A DNA stretch of 64,000 nt from Conyzicola lurida. GTDB taxonomy: Bacteria > Actinomycetota > Actinomycetes > Actinomycetales > Microbacteriaceae. Below, piece by piece: positions 1 through 8,056 of the stretch. The notes beneath the pieces are model-generated. The model was not told the DNA's origin and did not search any database. It worked only from the letters and a program-made list of their open reading frames with translations. Made by a program: the position numbers and the translations under genes. The stretch spans positions 2,294,001-2,358,000 of the forward strand of contig NZ_JACHMJ010000001.1 of the NCBI RefSeq assembly GCF_014204935.1, in the 5' to 3' direction. Each line of letters starts with the position of its first letter. The stretch's first letter is position 1.

Positions 1-633
1 GGTCTCGGGGTCGACCGTCTCGAGCAGCTGCGCGTACTCGTTGTAGGTCATCGCCTGTGCGGCGTCGATGTCGCCGGAGAGCAGCGCGTTCATGTCGAAG
101 TTCTGCGACACGACCGAGACCTCGTCGGTCACGCCCGCCTTGTTGAGGCCGGCGTAGAGCTCCCACTCGTTGCCGTAGCCCCAGCTGCCGATGGTCTTGC
201 CGGCCAGGTCGGCCGCGGTCTCGATGCCGGAGTCGGCGAACGCGACCTGCAGCGTGGCCGAGCGCTCGAAGATCTGCGCGACGTTGGTGATGTTCGCGCC
301 GTTCTCGATCGAGCCGAGCACCTTGGGCACCCAGGAGATCGCGTAGTCGACGTCGCCGCTCGCGAGGGCGTCCTGCGGCACGATGTCGCCGCCGCCCTGG
401 ATGATCTCGACGTCGAGCCCCTCGTCTTCGTAGTAGCCCTCGGCGGCGGCCGCGTAGTAGCCGGCGAACTGCGCCTGCGTGAGCCACTGGAGCTGGAGCT
501 TGACCGGGGTGAGGTCCGAATCGCCGGAGGCCGTCTCCTCGGCAGGTTCGCTGGCGCTGCAACCGGACAGGACGAGTGCGCTGACTGCCGCGGCAGCGGC
601 GAGCCCGTAGGTAAAACGCTTACTGTGCTTCAC
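1..633 (-). CDS. ABC transporter substrate-binding lipoprotein, NMT1/THI5-like (3' end outside window)
   Basis: Extracellular solute-binding lipoprotein of an NMT1/THI5-type importer; about 210 residues are visible and the C-terminus runs off the window. The start is a GTG at 633 with AAGGAGG 7 bases upstream. A lysine/arginine-containing n-region, a hydrophobic stretch and the lipobox LSGC (Cys near residue 25) follow. The mature part contains KLQLQWL...[12 protein letters not shown] and [12 protein letters not shown], typical of this family, which binds pyrimidine-like, thiamine-precursor, riboflavin or alkanesulfonate-like ligands. It is the last visible gene of the minus-strand operon that starts at 6612, 90 bases after the permease at 724-1494. 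With dihydropyrimidinase in the operon, a pyrimidine, hydantoin or related cyclic amide is a reasonable inferred ligand. Confidence 0.85.
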   Translation of the reverse strand, partial: MKHSKRFTYGLAAAAAVSALVLSGCSASEPAEETASGDSDLTPVKLQLQWLTQAQFAGYYAAAAEGYYEDEGLDVEIIQGGGDIVPQDALASGDVDYAISWVPKVLGSIENGANITNVAQIFERSATLQVAFADSGIETAADLAGKTIGSWGYGNEWELYAGLNKAGVTDEVSVVSQNFDMNALLSGDIDAAQAMTYNEYAQLLETVDPET

Positions 634-723
634 GTGGTGCCTCCTTGTGTGGGTGCTGTCTCTTGGTGCGGTTCTTTGTTCGGCCTCCTCGGCGCCGTCG
701 GCGAGTGGTCGTCTGTGGGGCCC

Positions 724-1494
724 TCAGGCCGGTCGGTGCCGGGTGAAGACGCGTTCGATCGCCAGGGTGGCGCCGAAGAAGATCAGGCCGACGATGATGG
801 CGCCGACCACGAAAGCCCAGGCCCGGGCGTAGTTGCTGCCGGATGCCGCGGTCGTGATGAACGACCCGATACCCGAGCGCGGTCCCCCGAAATACTCCGA
901 GACGATGGCGGAGATCACCGCGAGCGACGACGCGATGCGGAGCCCGGTGAAGACGAACGGGAGGGCGTTCGGGATGGTGACGGTGCGCGCTGTCTGCCAG
1001 CCGGTCGCGGCGTAGGCGCGCATGAGGTCGCGCTGCACGGGCCGCACCTGGCGGAGGCCGCGCAGGCTGTTGATGAACACCGGCACGAACACGGCGATCG
1101 CGGCGACGATGACCCGGGCGATCTCGATGCTCGCGCCGAACATCGTGTAGAGCACGGGCGCGAGGGCGACGATCGGCACGACCGCGATGGCCGCCACCAC
1201 GGGGGCGAACATCTCGTCGAGCACGCGCACGAACGCGGCGACGACGGCTGCGACGACGCCGAGCAGCGATCCGATCAGCAGACCGAGGAGGGCGTTCGTG
1301 CCGGTGACGAGGCTGGCGGCTACGATGCTCGGCAGCAGGGCTCCGAACTCCTCGAGGATGGCGAGCGGGCTGGGAAGCAGGAACGCCGGGATGTCGCCGA
1401 CGACGACGGCCAGCTGCCAGACGACGAGCAGCGCGACGAACAGGGCGACCGGCGGGAGCACGCGCGTGACGAAGGAGTTGCCCACCGTGATCAT
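724..1494 (-). CDS. ABC transporter permease (BPD_transp_1, SsuC/TauC-like)
   Basis: Inner-membrane permease of 256 residues, about six membrane segments, of the nitrate/sulfonate/NMT1 importer class. The EAA-like loop is visible as [20 protein letters not shown] around residues 165-185. Its ATG at 1494 overlaps the TGA of the upstream ATPase as ATGA, which fixes the start and implies translational coupling. A longer open frame continues upstream but runs inside the ATPase gene in another frame. It pairs with the second permease at 2318-3211 to form a heterodimeric channel served by the ATPase between them. The ligand cannot be read from the permease. Confidence 0.85.
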   Translation of the reverse strand: MITVGNSFVTRVLPPVALFVALLVVWQLAVVVGDIPAFLLPSPLAILEEFGALLPSIVAASLVTGTNALLGLLIGSLLGVVAAVVAAFVRVLDEMFAPVVAAIAVVPIVALAPVLYTMFGASIEIARVIVAAIAVFVPVFINSLRGLRQVRPVQRDLMRAYAATGWQTARTVTIPNALPFVFTGLRIASSLAVISAIVSEYFGGPRSGIGSFITTAASGSNYARAWAFVVGAIIVGLIFFGATLAIERVFTRHRPA

Positions 1495-2321
1495 CGGAGA
1501 TCCACCCCCACGGTGGGCGCTTCGGCTCCGTGCAGCGCCTCGCGCACCTTCGTGACCGCCTCGAAGAAGTCCCTCTCTTCGCGCAGGTCTTCTCCGCGGT
1601 CGGCGGCGGCGCCGAGCCTCACGTCGACGATGTCGCGGATGCGCCCGGGCCGCGGCGACATCACGACGACACGGTCGGAGAGGAACACGGCCTCGGGGAT
1701 CGAGTGCGTGACGAAGACGACCGCGGCACCCGTCTCGGCGGTGATACGCACGAGCTCGAGCTGCATGTGCTCGCGCGTCATCTCGTCGAGGGCGCCGAAC
1801 GGTTCGTCCATCAGCAGCAGCCGCGGCTGCTCGGCGATGGAGCGCGCGATCGCGACGCGCTGCTGCATGCCGCCCGAGAGCTGGTCGGGGAAGTGCCCGG
1901 CGAAGTCGCTGAGCCCGACGAGGGCGATGAGCTCCGCGGCTCGCTTCGCGCGGGCCGCCTTGCCGACGCCGTGCAGCTCGAGCGGCAGTTCGATGTTGGC
2001 GGTCACCGTGCGCCACGGCAGCAGGCCGGCCTGCTGGAAGGCGATGCCGTACTCCTGGTCGATGCGCGCCTGCCGCGCGGTCTTGCCGAAGACCTCGATG
2101 GTGCCGGCGGTCGGGGTGTCAAGGTCGGCGATGAGCCGCAGCAGTGTGCTCTTACCGCAGCCCGACGGGCCGATGAGCGAGACGAACTCGCCGGGCGCCA
2201 CCGTGAGGCTCACGTCGCTGAGCGCGGTGACCGTGTTCTTCTTGGCCGTGAAGACGCGGTCGACCGAGGTGACCTGGACCGCGGCGGGCCCTTCGACGAG
2301 CTCTGGGACCGAAACACTCAT
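1491..2321 (-). CDS. ABC transporter ATP-binding protein (SsuB/TauB-like)
   Basis: Cytoplasmic ATPase of 276 residues for the importer. Walker [10 protein letters not shown] is at residues 51-59, the Q-loop is near 96, the signature LSGGMQQR is at 148-155, Walker B LLLMDEPF is at 168-175, and the switch His is in VTHSIPEA. The start ATG at 2321 overlaps the upstream permease stop as ATGA. The N-terminal residues PELVEGPA are encoded by a copy of the dispersed CTTCGACAGGCTCAG-type repeat found elsewhere in the window, so the first 13 or so residues look like a repeat-derived extension before the conserved domain. It sits between the two permease genes in a tightly overlapping operon. Confidence 0.9.
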   Translation of the reverse strand: MSVSVPELVEGPAAVQVTSVDRVFTAKKNTVTALSDVSLTVAPGEFVSLIGPSGCGKSTLLRLIADLDTPTAGTIEVFGKTARQARIDQEYGIAFQQAGLLPWRTVTANIELPLELHGVGKAARAKRAAELIALVGLSDFAGHFPDQLSGGMQQRVAIARSIAEQPRLLLMDEPFGALDEMTREHMQLELVRITAETGAAVVFVTHSIPEAVFLSDRVVVMSPRPGRIRDIVDVRLGAAADRGEDLREERDFFEAVTKVREALHGAEAPTVGVDLR

Positions 2322-3211
2322 GCGTGTACCTCCGCGCGACGGTACCGGCCGAAAGCCAGTCCGAGTAGGGCGACGAGACCGGCGGCCACGAGGCCGAGCA
2401 CGATCGCGCCGAAGATGGGCGCCCACGGCTTTGCCGGGTCGCTGGATGCGAAGTTTGCGAATTCGAGGATCATGCGCCCGATGCCGCCGGGCAGCCCGAT
2501 CGACACCTCGGCGACGACCGTGCCGACGACCGCGTTCGCCGCGCCGAGCCGCAGGGCGGGCAGCAGGTAGGGAACGCTCGCCGGCAGCCGCAGGTGGATG
2601 AGCGTGCGGAACCGGCTGGCGGCGTACGAGTGCATGAGTTCGGTGTGGATGACGTCGGGTGACTGCAGACCGCGCAGGGCGCCGACGGCGATGGGGAAGA
2701 ACGCGAGGTAGGAGGCGATCACGGCCACCGACATCCAGTTCTCCCATTCGAACGACCCGAACTCGAGCTTCGACCCCCAGCCCTTCACGAGCGGGGCGAG
2801 CGCGATGAGAGGCACGGTCTGGCTCAGGATGACGAGCGGCAGCACCGCGGACTCGGCGATGCGGAAGCGCTGCATCAGCAGGGCGAGCGCGAAGCCGACG
2901 ACGAGGGCGATGAGTAGCCCGGCCGCCGCCACGCCGAGGCTGAACAGGGCGGCGAGGGTGACGGCGAGCCAGAGCGGCTGGGCGTTCGTCGCGCCGGTGA
3001 TCGGGTCGGCCAGCCGGGCGAACATCTCCCAGACGTGCGGCATGGCGAGGTCGCTCGTGCGCGGCAGGAGGCGCAGCCCCGAGTTGCGCACGCCCTCCTC
3101 GGCGCCGACGACCCAGCCGTCGACCGGGCCGAGCGCCTTGTACAGCTCCCAGACCACGGCGACCAGCAGCACGGCGAGCGCGCCGAGCAGGAAGGGACGG
3201 AGCCTGGTCAC
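2318..3211 (-). CDS. ABC transporter permease, second subunit
   Basis: Permease of 297 residues with an N-terminal membrane segment, a soluble stretch of about 60 residues, then a BPD_transp_1 domain. The EAA-loop-like segment [20 protein letters not shown] lies around residues 195-215. Start is GTG at 3211, sharing one base with the TAG of the LLM flavoprotein gene upstream; the 3' end overlaps the ATPase start as ATGA. Having two different permeases suggests a heterodimeric channel, as in thiamine-precursor and pyrimidine importers of the NMT1 class. Confidence 0.85.
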   Translation of the reverse strand: MTRLRPFLLGALAVLLVAVVWELYKALGPVDGWVVGAEEGVRNSGLRLLPRTSDLAMPHVWEMFARLADPITGATNAQPLWLAVTLAALFSLGVAAAGLLIALVVGFALALLMQRFRIAESAVLPLVILSQTVPLIALAPLVKGWGSKLEFGSFEWENWMSVAVIASYLAFFPIAVGALRGLQSPDVIHTELMHSYAASRFRTLIHLRLPASVPYLLPALRLGAANAVVGTVVAEVSIGLPGGIGRMILEFANFASSDPAKPWAPIFGAIVLGLVAAGLVALLGLAFGRYRRAEVHA

Positions 3212-4227
3212 TATGCCTTCGCCACGATGTGCTCGCGGAGGGCCGGGATGACCGTCTCCCCGTAGACGCGCATCGTCTCCTCTTTGTTGTCGTGCTGCAG
3301 GTATCCGGCGAACTGGTCGACGCCGAGCTCCTTGAGCGCCTTGAGCTTCTCGATGTGTTGGTCGGCCGTGCCGAGCAGGCAGAACCGGTCGACGATCTCG
3401 TCGGGCACGAAGTTCGCGTGGCTGTTGCCCGCGCGGCCGTGCTCGTTGTAGTCGTAGCCCTCGCGGCCCTTGATGTAGTCGGTGAGCGCCTTGGGAACCG
3501 CCGAGCCCTCGCCGTACTTCGCGACGATGTCGGCCACGTGGTTGCCGACCATGCCTCCGAACCAGCGGTTCTGGTCGCGCATGTGCGTCCAGTCGTCGCC
3601 CACGTACATGGGGGCGGCGACGCAGAACTTGACGGCGAGCGGGTCACGGCCGGCGGCATCGGCCGCTCTACGCACCGTCGCGATCATCCACTCCGCGACA
3701 TCCAGATCGGCCATCTGGAGAATGAAGCCGTCGCCCACCTCGCCCGTGAGTTTGAGCGCGAGCGGTCCGTAGGCGGCCACCCAGACGTCGAGCGTCGAGC
3801 CGGTGCTCCACGGGAACTGCAGCGTCGCGCCGTTGTACTCGACCGACCGCGAGTTCGCGAGCTCGCGGATGACATGGATGGACTCGCGCAGGTCCTTCAG
3901 GGTGGTCGGCTTGCCGTTGGTCACCCGCACGGCCGAGTCGCCGCGGCCGATCCCGCAGATGGTGCGGTTGCCGTACATCTCGTTGAGAGTGGCATAGGTG
4001 GATGCCGTGACCGTCCAGTCGCGAGTGGCGGGGTTCGTCACCATGGGGCCGACGATCACGCGCCGGGTCTCGGCGAGGATCTGGCTGTAGATCACGTAGG
4101 GCTCCTGCCAGAGCAGGTGCGAGTCGAAGGTCCAGACGTGGCTGAACCCGTGCTGCTCGGCCAGCTTGGCGAGCGCGACCGTGCGCGAGGCCGGCGGGTT
4201 GGTCTGCAGTACTGCTCCGAAGTCCAT
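3211..4227 (-). CDS. LLM-class flavin/F420-dependent oxidoreductase (TIGR03842-like)
   Basis: Luciferase-like monooxygenase fold, 338 residues. The N-terminus MDFGAVLQTNPPASR and the segment HVWTFDSHLLWQEPYVIYS match what I recall of the TIGR03842 family of predicted F420-dependent oxidoreductases, often found beside dihydropyrimidinase. I chose the ATG at 4227 because AAAGAG precedes it and family members begin MDFG; an in-frame ATG at 4245 would add six residues. It lies between dihydropyrimidinase (30 bases upstream) and the importer genes. Its reaction is unknown to me. Reduction or oxidation of a cyclic pyrimidine or amide with F420 is an inference, helped by the presence of F420 biosynthesis genes at 12.8-15.4 kb. 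Confidence 0.85.
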   Translation of the reverse strand: MDFGAVLQTNPPASRTVALAKLAEQHGFSHVWTFDSHLLWQEPYVIYSQILAETRRVIVGPMVTNPATRDWTVTASTYATLNEMYGNRTICGIGRGDSAVRVTNGKPTTLKDLRESIHVIRELANSRSVEYNGATLQFPWSTGSTLDVWVAAYGPLALKLTGEVGDGFILQMADLDVAEWMIATVRRAADAAGRDPLAVKFCVAAPMYVGDDWTHMRDQNRWFGGMVGNHVADIVAKYGEGSAVPKALTDYIKGREGYDYNEHGRAGNSHANFVPDEIVDRFCLLGTADQHIEKLKALKELGVDQFAGYLQHDNKEETMRVYGETVIPALREHIVAKA

Positions 4228-4256
4228 GGTGCTCTTTCTTGTCATTCCCGATGCTC

Positions 4257-5690
4257 TTAGATCAGGTACTGCGACAGCCCGCGCTTGAAGTACTTGCCGT
4301 CGCCCTTGGTGCCGATGTACTGGTTGTCGTCGACGATGACCTTGCCGCGGGAGATCACGGTGTCGACGTGGCCGTCGATCTCGTAGCCCTCCCAGGCGGA
4401 GTAGTCCATGTTCATGTGGTGCGTCTTGCCGACGCCGATCGACGTGTGGCCGTTCGGGTCGTAGACGACGACGTCGCCGTCGGCCCCCGGCTGGATGACG
4501 CCCTTCTTGCCGTAGAACCCGAACATGCGGGCCGGAGTGGTCGAGGTGAGCTCGACCCAGCGCGACAGCGAGATGTGGCCGTCGACGACGCCCTGGTACA
4601 TCAGGTCCATGCGGTGTTCCACCGAGCCGATGCCGTTCGGGATCTTGGAGAAGTCGGTCAGACCCATGTCCTTCTGGCCCTTCATGCAGAACGGGCAGTG
4701 GTCGGTGGAGACCATCTGGATGTCGTTGGTGCGCAGCGCCTGCCACATGTGGTGCTGGTGGCCCTCGCCGCGCGACCGCAGCGGCGTCGAACACACCCAC
4801 TTGGCGCCCTCGAAGTCGCCCCATTCCTCGCTCGACGCGCCGAGGTTGTCCTCGAGCGAGAGGTAGAGGTACTGGGGGCAGGTCTCGCCGAAGACGTTCT
4901 GCCCGTTGTCGCGGGCGACCGCGATCTGGTCGACGGCCTGCTTCGCGCTCACGTGCACGACGTACAGCGGGGCGCCGGTGAGGTTGGCGAGCATGATCGC
5001 GCGGTGCGTCGCCTCCTCCTCGGCCTGCCACGGACGGGTCAGCCCGTGGTTGTACGGCGAGGTGTTGCCGGCCGCGATGGCCTGGGCCACGAGCAGGTCG
5101 ATGACGCTGCCGTTCTCGGCGTGCATCATCATGAGCGCGCCGTTCGACGCGCCCTTCTGCATCGCCTTCACGATCTGGCCGTCGTCGGAGAGGAAGACGC
5201 CCTTGTAGGCCATGAACATCTTGAAGCTCGTGACGCCCTCGTCGATGAGCTCGTCCATCGCGACCAGCGACTCGTCCTGCACGTCGGAGAGAATCTGGTG
5301 GAAGCCGTAGTCGATGGCGCAGTTGCCCGCGGCCTTCGCCTGCCAGGCGTTGTAGCGCTCGACCGGGTTGTCGCCCGGGTACTGCACGACGAAGTCGACG
5401 ATGCTCGTGGTGCCGCCCCACGCCGCGGCACGGGTGCCGGTCTCGAAGGTGTCGGACGCGAAGGTGCCGCCGAAGGGCATCTCCATGTGCGTGTGGGCGT
5501 CGATGCCGCCCGGGATGACGTACTTGCCGGTCGCGTCGATGACGGTGTCGACGTTCGCCTCGAGGTCGTAGCCCAGCAGGGTGGATCCGGGGGCGAGCAC
5601 CGCGGCGATGGTCTCGCCGTCGATGAGCACGTCGGCCATCCCGGTGCCGGTCGCATTGACGACGAGGCCGTTCTTGATGAGAGTCTTCAT
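4257..5690 (-). CDS. hydA: Dihydropyrimidinase / hydantoinase
   Basis: Cyclic amidohydrolase of 477 residues that opens dihydrouracil, dihydrothymine or hydantoins to N-carbamoyl amino acids. Visible binuclear-metal residues are HTH at 66-68, the carbamylated Lys in SFKMFMAYKG (Lys157), His190 in HAEN, His246 in HVSAK and Asp330 in STDHCPF. Length is normal for the family. ATG at 5690 follows AAGGA with 6 bases spacing. Upstream, across an inverted repeat, lies the nitrilase-fold enzyme that would hydrolyse its N-carbamoyl product; downstream lie the LLM flavoprotein and importer. The order fits reductive pyrimidine or hydantoin catabolism. The exact substrate is not determined by the sequence. 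Confidence 0.93.
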   Translation of the reverse strand: MKTLIKNGLVVNATGTGMADVLIDGETIAAVLAPGSTLLGYDLEANVDTVIDATGKYVIPGGIDAHTHMEMPFGGTFASDTFETGTRAAAWGGTTSIVDFVVQYPGDNPVERYNAWQAKAAGNCAIDYGFHQILSDVQDESLVAMDELIDEGVTSFKMFMAYKGVFLSDDGQIVKAMQKGASNGALMMMHAENGSVIDLLVAQAIAAGNTSPYNHGLTRPWQAEEEATHRAIMLANLTGAPLYVVHVSAKQAVDQIAVARDNGQNVFGETCPQYLYLSLEDNLGASSEEWGDFEGAKWVCSTPLRSRGEGHQHHMWQALRTNDIQMVSTDHCPFCMKGQKDMGLTDFSKIPNGIGSVEHRMDLMYQGVVDGHISLSRWVELTSTTPARMFGFYGKKGVIQPGADGDVVVYDPNGHTSIGVGKTHHMNMDYSAWEGYEIDGHVDTVISRGKVIVDDNQYIGTKGDGKYFKRGLSQYLI

Positions 5691-5711
5691 TGGCTGTCCT
5701 TCCTCGGGTCG

Positions 5712-5751
5712 CTGAGCCTGTCGAAGCGGCGGTGCCCTTCGACAGGCTCAG
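5712..5751. repeat. Dispersed inverted repeat, copy 1 (CTGAGCCTGTCGAAG / CTTCGACAGGCTCAG)
   Basis: Perfect 15-bp arms at 5712-5726 and 5737-5751 separated by 10 bases, between the stop of the nitrilase gene and the ribosome binding site of hydA. The same unit recurs at four other intergenic sites and in coding regions. Confidence 0.9.
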
Positions 5752-5763
5752 GGAACGCTGGTG

Positions 5764-6612
5764 CTACGGCTTGGGAATGCTCGTGTACGAGTCCGGGCGA
5801 CGGTCGCGGTAGAACTGCCAGTCGTCGCGCATCTCCTGCACCATGTCGAGCTCGAGGTCGCGGATCAGCAGCTCTTCCTCGCTGCCCGACCCCCGCTCGC
5901 CGACGAAGTTGCCGCGCGGGTCGATCACCTGGCTGGTGCCGTAGAAGTCGACGGCGAGCTCGCCGTACTCGTTGTCCTCGCGGCCGACCCGGTTGGGCTG
6001 CAGCACGAAGTAGCCGTTGGCGACGGCCGCCGCGGGACCCTCGACCTCCCACAGTCGGTTCGACAGCCCGGGCTTGGTGGCGTTCGGGTTGAAGACGATG
6101 TGGGCTCCGTTCAGCCCCAGCTCGCGCCATCCCTCGGGAAAATGACGGTCGTAACAGATGTACATGCCGATCTTGCCGACCGAGGTGTCGAAGACGGGGT
6201 AGCCGAGGTTGCCGGGGCGGAAGTAGAACTTCTCCCAGAACCGGTCGAGGTGCGGGAGGTGGTGCTTGCGGTACTTGCCGAGGATGGTGCCGTCGACTTC
6301 GACCAGCACGGTGGTGTTGTAGTACACGCCCGTGATGTCTTCCTCGTAGATCGGGAGGACCATCACGATACCCAGCTCTTTGGCGAGCGCCGCGAACCGC
6401 TGCACGATGGGGCCGTCGGCCTGCTCGGCGTAGCGGTAGTACTTCTTGTCTTCGGTGATGCCGAAGTACGGGCCGTAGAAGAGTTCCTGGAAGCAGATGA
6501 CCTGGGCGCCGGCGGCCGCTGCATCGCGGGCGAACTGCTCGTGCTTGGCGAGCATCGACTCCTTGTCGCCGGTCCACGTGGTCTGGGTGATTGCTGCGCG
6601 TACGACTGTCAT
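5764..6612 (-). CDS. Nitrilase-superfamily amidohydrolase (beta-ureidopropionase / N-carbamoyl amidase-like)
   Basis: Carbon-nitrogen hydrolase of 282 residues. The catalytic set is Glu43 (FQELFYGPYFG), Lys116 (GKYRKHHLP) and Cys153 (YICYDRHFPE). Motifs resemble eukaryotic-type beta-ureidopropionase and N-carbamoylputrescine amidase. Placed first in an operon with dihydropyrimidinase, its likely job is cleavage of N-carbamoyl-beta-alanine or a related ureido acid to amino acid, ammonia and CO2. ATG at 6612 follows GGAGG with 7 bases spacing. It is divergent from the MocR regulator at 6713, so the shared 100-bp region probably carries the control sites. Confidence 0.9.
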   Translation of the reverse strand: MTVVRAAITQTTWTGDKESMLAKHEQFARDAAAAGAQVICFQELFYGPYFGITEDKKYYRYAEQADGPIVQRFAALAKELGIVMVLPIYEEDITGVYYNTTVLVEVDGTILGKYRKHHLPHLDRFWEKFYFRPGNLGYPVFDTSVGKIGMYICYDRHFPEGWRELGLNGAHIVFNPNATKPGLSNRLWEVEGPAAAVANGYFVLQPNRVGREDNEYGELAVDFYGTSQVIDPRGNFVGERGSGSEEELLIRDLELDMVQEMRDDWQFYRDRRPDSYTSIPKP

Positions 6613-6630
6613 GCGATACCTCCAGAAGGG

Positions 6631-6698
6631 CTTACGTTTTGTTATTATTCGCGGTAAACATTTCTCTTACGTTTCGGTTTGTGACGCTGGCGTAAAAC
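6631..6698. promoter_or_regulatory. Candidate operator array between nitrilase operon and MocR gene
   Basis: Three copies of a short motif in the divergent intergenic region: CTTACGTTTTG at 6631-6641, CTTACGTTTCG at 6666-6676 (35 bp apart, same face), and an inverted GCGTAAAAC at 6690-6698. MocR/GntR aminotransferase-like regulators commonly bind paired direct or inverted repeats next to their own gene, so these are the likeliest sites. Seen by eye only. Confidence 0.55.
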
Positions 6699-6712
6699 CT
6701 ACGGGGGTTCGT

Positions 6713-8050
6713 ATGAAGTCGGTAGCCCTGGCCGTGGACGAGGCCACGCCGAGCGGTATCGCCGGTGCGATCGCCCGTCTGATCAACTCCGGAGACCTCG
6801 CTCCGGGCGACCGGCTGCCCACCGTGCGGGAGCTCGCGATCGATCTCGGCGTGAGCCCGGCGACCGTGAGCCACGCCTGGCAGGCCCTCGCCGGCGTGGG
6901 CCTCATCGTCTCGCGCGGCCGCAGCGGCACCTTCGTGCGCGCCGAGCGCACCGCGTGGCTGCCGCCGCGGTCGCGGGGTCTCGCCGAGCCCAGGCACACC
7001 GTCGCCCGCCTCGACCTCTCCACGGGCACGCCCGACACCGCGCTGCTGCCCGACATCGGACCGGCGCTCTCGCGCGTGCCCAGCCACGCCAGCACCGCGA
7101 ACTACTACGACCTGCCCGTGCTGCCCGAGCTCGAGCGCGTGCTGCGCGCCTCCTGGCCGTACCCGGTCGACACCATCACGGTCGTCGACGGGGCGATGGA
7201 CGCGATCTCGCGCACCCTCGACCTCGTGCTGCGCTACGGCGACCGTGTCGTCGTCGAGAACCCGGGCTTCCCGCCGCTGTTCGACTTGCTCGAGCACTAC
7301 GGCGTCGAGCGCCTGCCGGTCGAGGTGGACGAGTTCGGCATCCGTCCCGAGTCGCTCGCCGAGGCGCTCAAATCCTCCCCCGCCGCCATCGTGCTGCAGC
7401 CCCGCACCCACAACCCCGCCGGTGTCTCGCTCTCCGACGGGCGGGCGCGCGAACTGTCGCGGCTGATCGGCTCGATGCGCACGGCCGACGCGACCGTGGT
7501 CATCGAGGACGACCACTCGGGCGAGATCTCGACGAGCGACGACGTCAGCCTCGGCAGCTACCTTCCCGAGCGGGTCGTGCACATCCGCAGCTTCTCCAAG
7601 TCGCACGGCCCCGACCTGCGCATCGCCGCGGTCGGCGGCCCGCGCGAGCTGATCGACCGGCTCGTCGCCCGCCGTATCCTCGGCCCCGGCTGGACCTCGC
7701 GCATGCTGCAGACCGTGCTGCACGACCTGCTCACCAACGACCAGACCGTCGCCGCGGTGCACGCCGCCCGCGCCGCCTACCGCTCGCGGCAGGTCGCGCT
7801 CGTCGCCTCTCTGGCCGACCACGGTGTCGTGATGCCGGTGCCCGACGGCATCAACCTGTGGCTACGGGTCGAGGACGAGCGCAACGCGGTCGTGCAGCTG
7901 GCCGCCGCGGGAATCAGGGTGGCCGCGGGCACCCCGTTCGTCGCGGGACCGACGCCCGAGGGCGGCCAGTTCGTGCGCGTCACCGCCGGCCTCGTGCGTG
8001 ACGAGGTCGACTCGGTCGGCGCACTGCTGGCGTCGGCCACGCGGGCCTGA
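6713..8050 (+). CDS. MocR-type GntR regulator with aminotransferase domain (PdxR/GabR-like)
   Basis: 445 residues: an N-terminal GntR winged helix (about residues 8-75, with GDRLPTVRELAIDLGVSPATVSHAWQ) fused to a fold-type I aminotransferase domain. The expected PLP lysine lies in RSFSKSHGPDLRIAAVGG near residue 294, and the PLP-phosphate and Asp region is VVIEDDHSG. Start ATG at 6713; a longer frame reads back into the divergent gene and is rejected. Divergent orientation and the motif array at 6631-6698 suggest it controls the dihydropyrimidinase operon, sensing PLP adducts or an amino product such as beta-alanine. The ligand is inferred. Confidence 0.9.
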   Translation: MKSVALAVDEATPSGIAGAIARLINSGDLAPGDRLPTVRELAIDLGVSPATVSHAWQALAGVGLIVSRGRSGTFVRAERTAWLPPRSRGLAEPRHTVARLDLSTGTPDTALLPDIGPALSRVPSHASTANYYDLPVLPELERVLRASWPYPVDTITVVDGAMDAISRTLDLVLRYGDRVVVENPGFPPLFDLLEHYGVERLPVEVDEFGIRPESLAEALKSSPAAIVLQPRTHNPAGVSLSDGRARELSRLIGSMRTADATVVIEDDHSGEISTSDDVSLGSYLPERVVHIRSFSKSHGPDLRIAAVGGPRELIDRLVARRILGPGWTSRMLQTVLHDLLTNDQTVAAVHAARAAYRSRQVALVASLADHGVVMPVPDGINLWLRVEDERNAVVQLAAAGIRVAAGTPFVAGPTPEGGQFVRVTAGLVRDEVDSVGALLASATRA

Positions 8051-8056
8051 CCGTCC

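Noticed and set aside
625-2601. Long plus-strand open frame (658 codons).
   Set aside because: Arg/Asp/His-rich translation opposite the ABC transporter genes; a shadow of high-GC codon use.
6497-6712. N-terminal extension of the MocR regulator.
   Set aside because: It overlaps the divergent nitrilase gene and its promoter; the winged helix starts just after ATG 6713.
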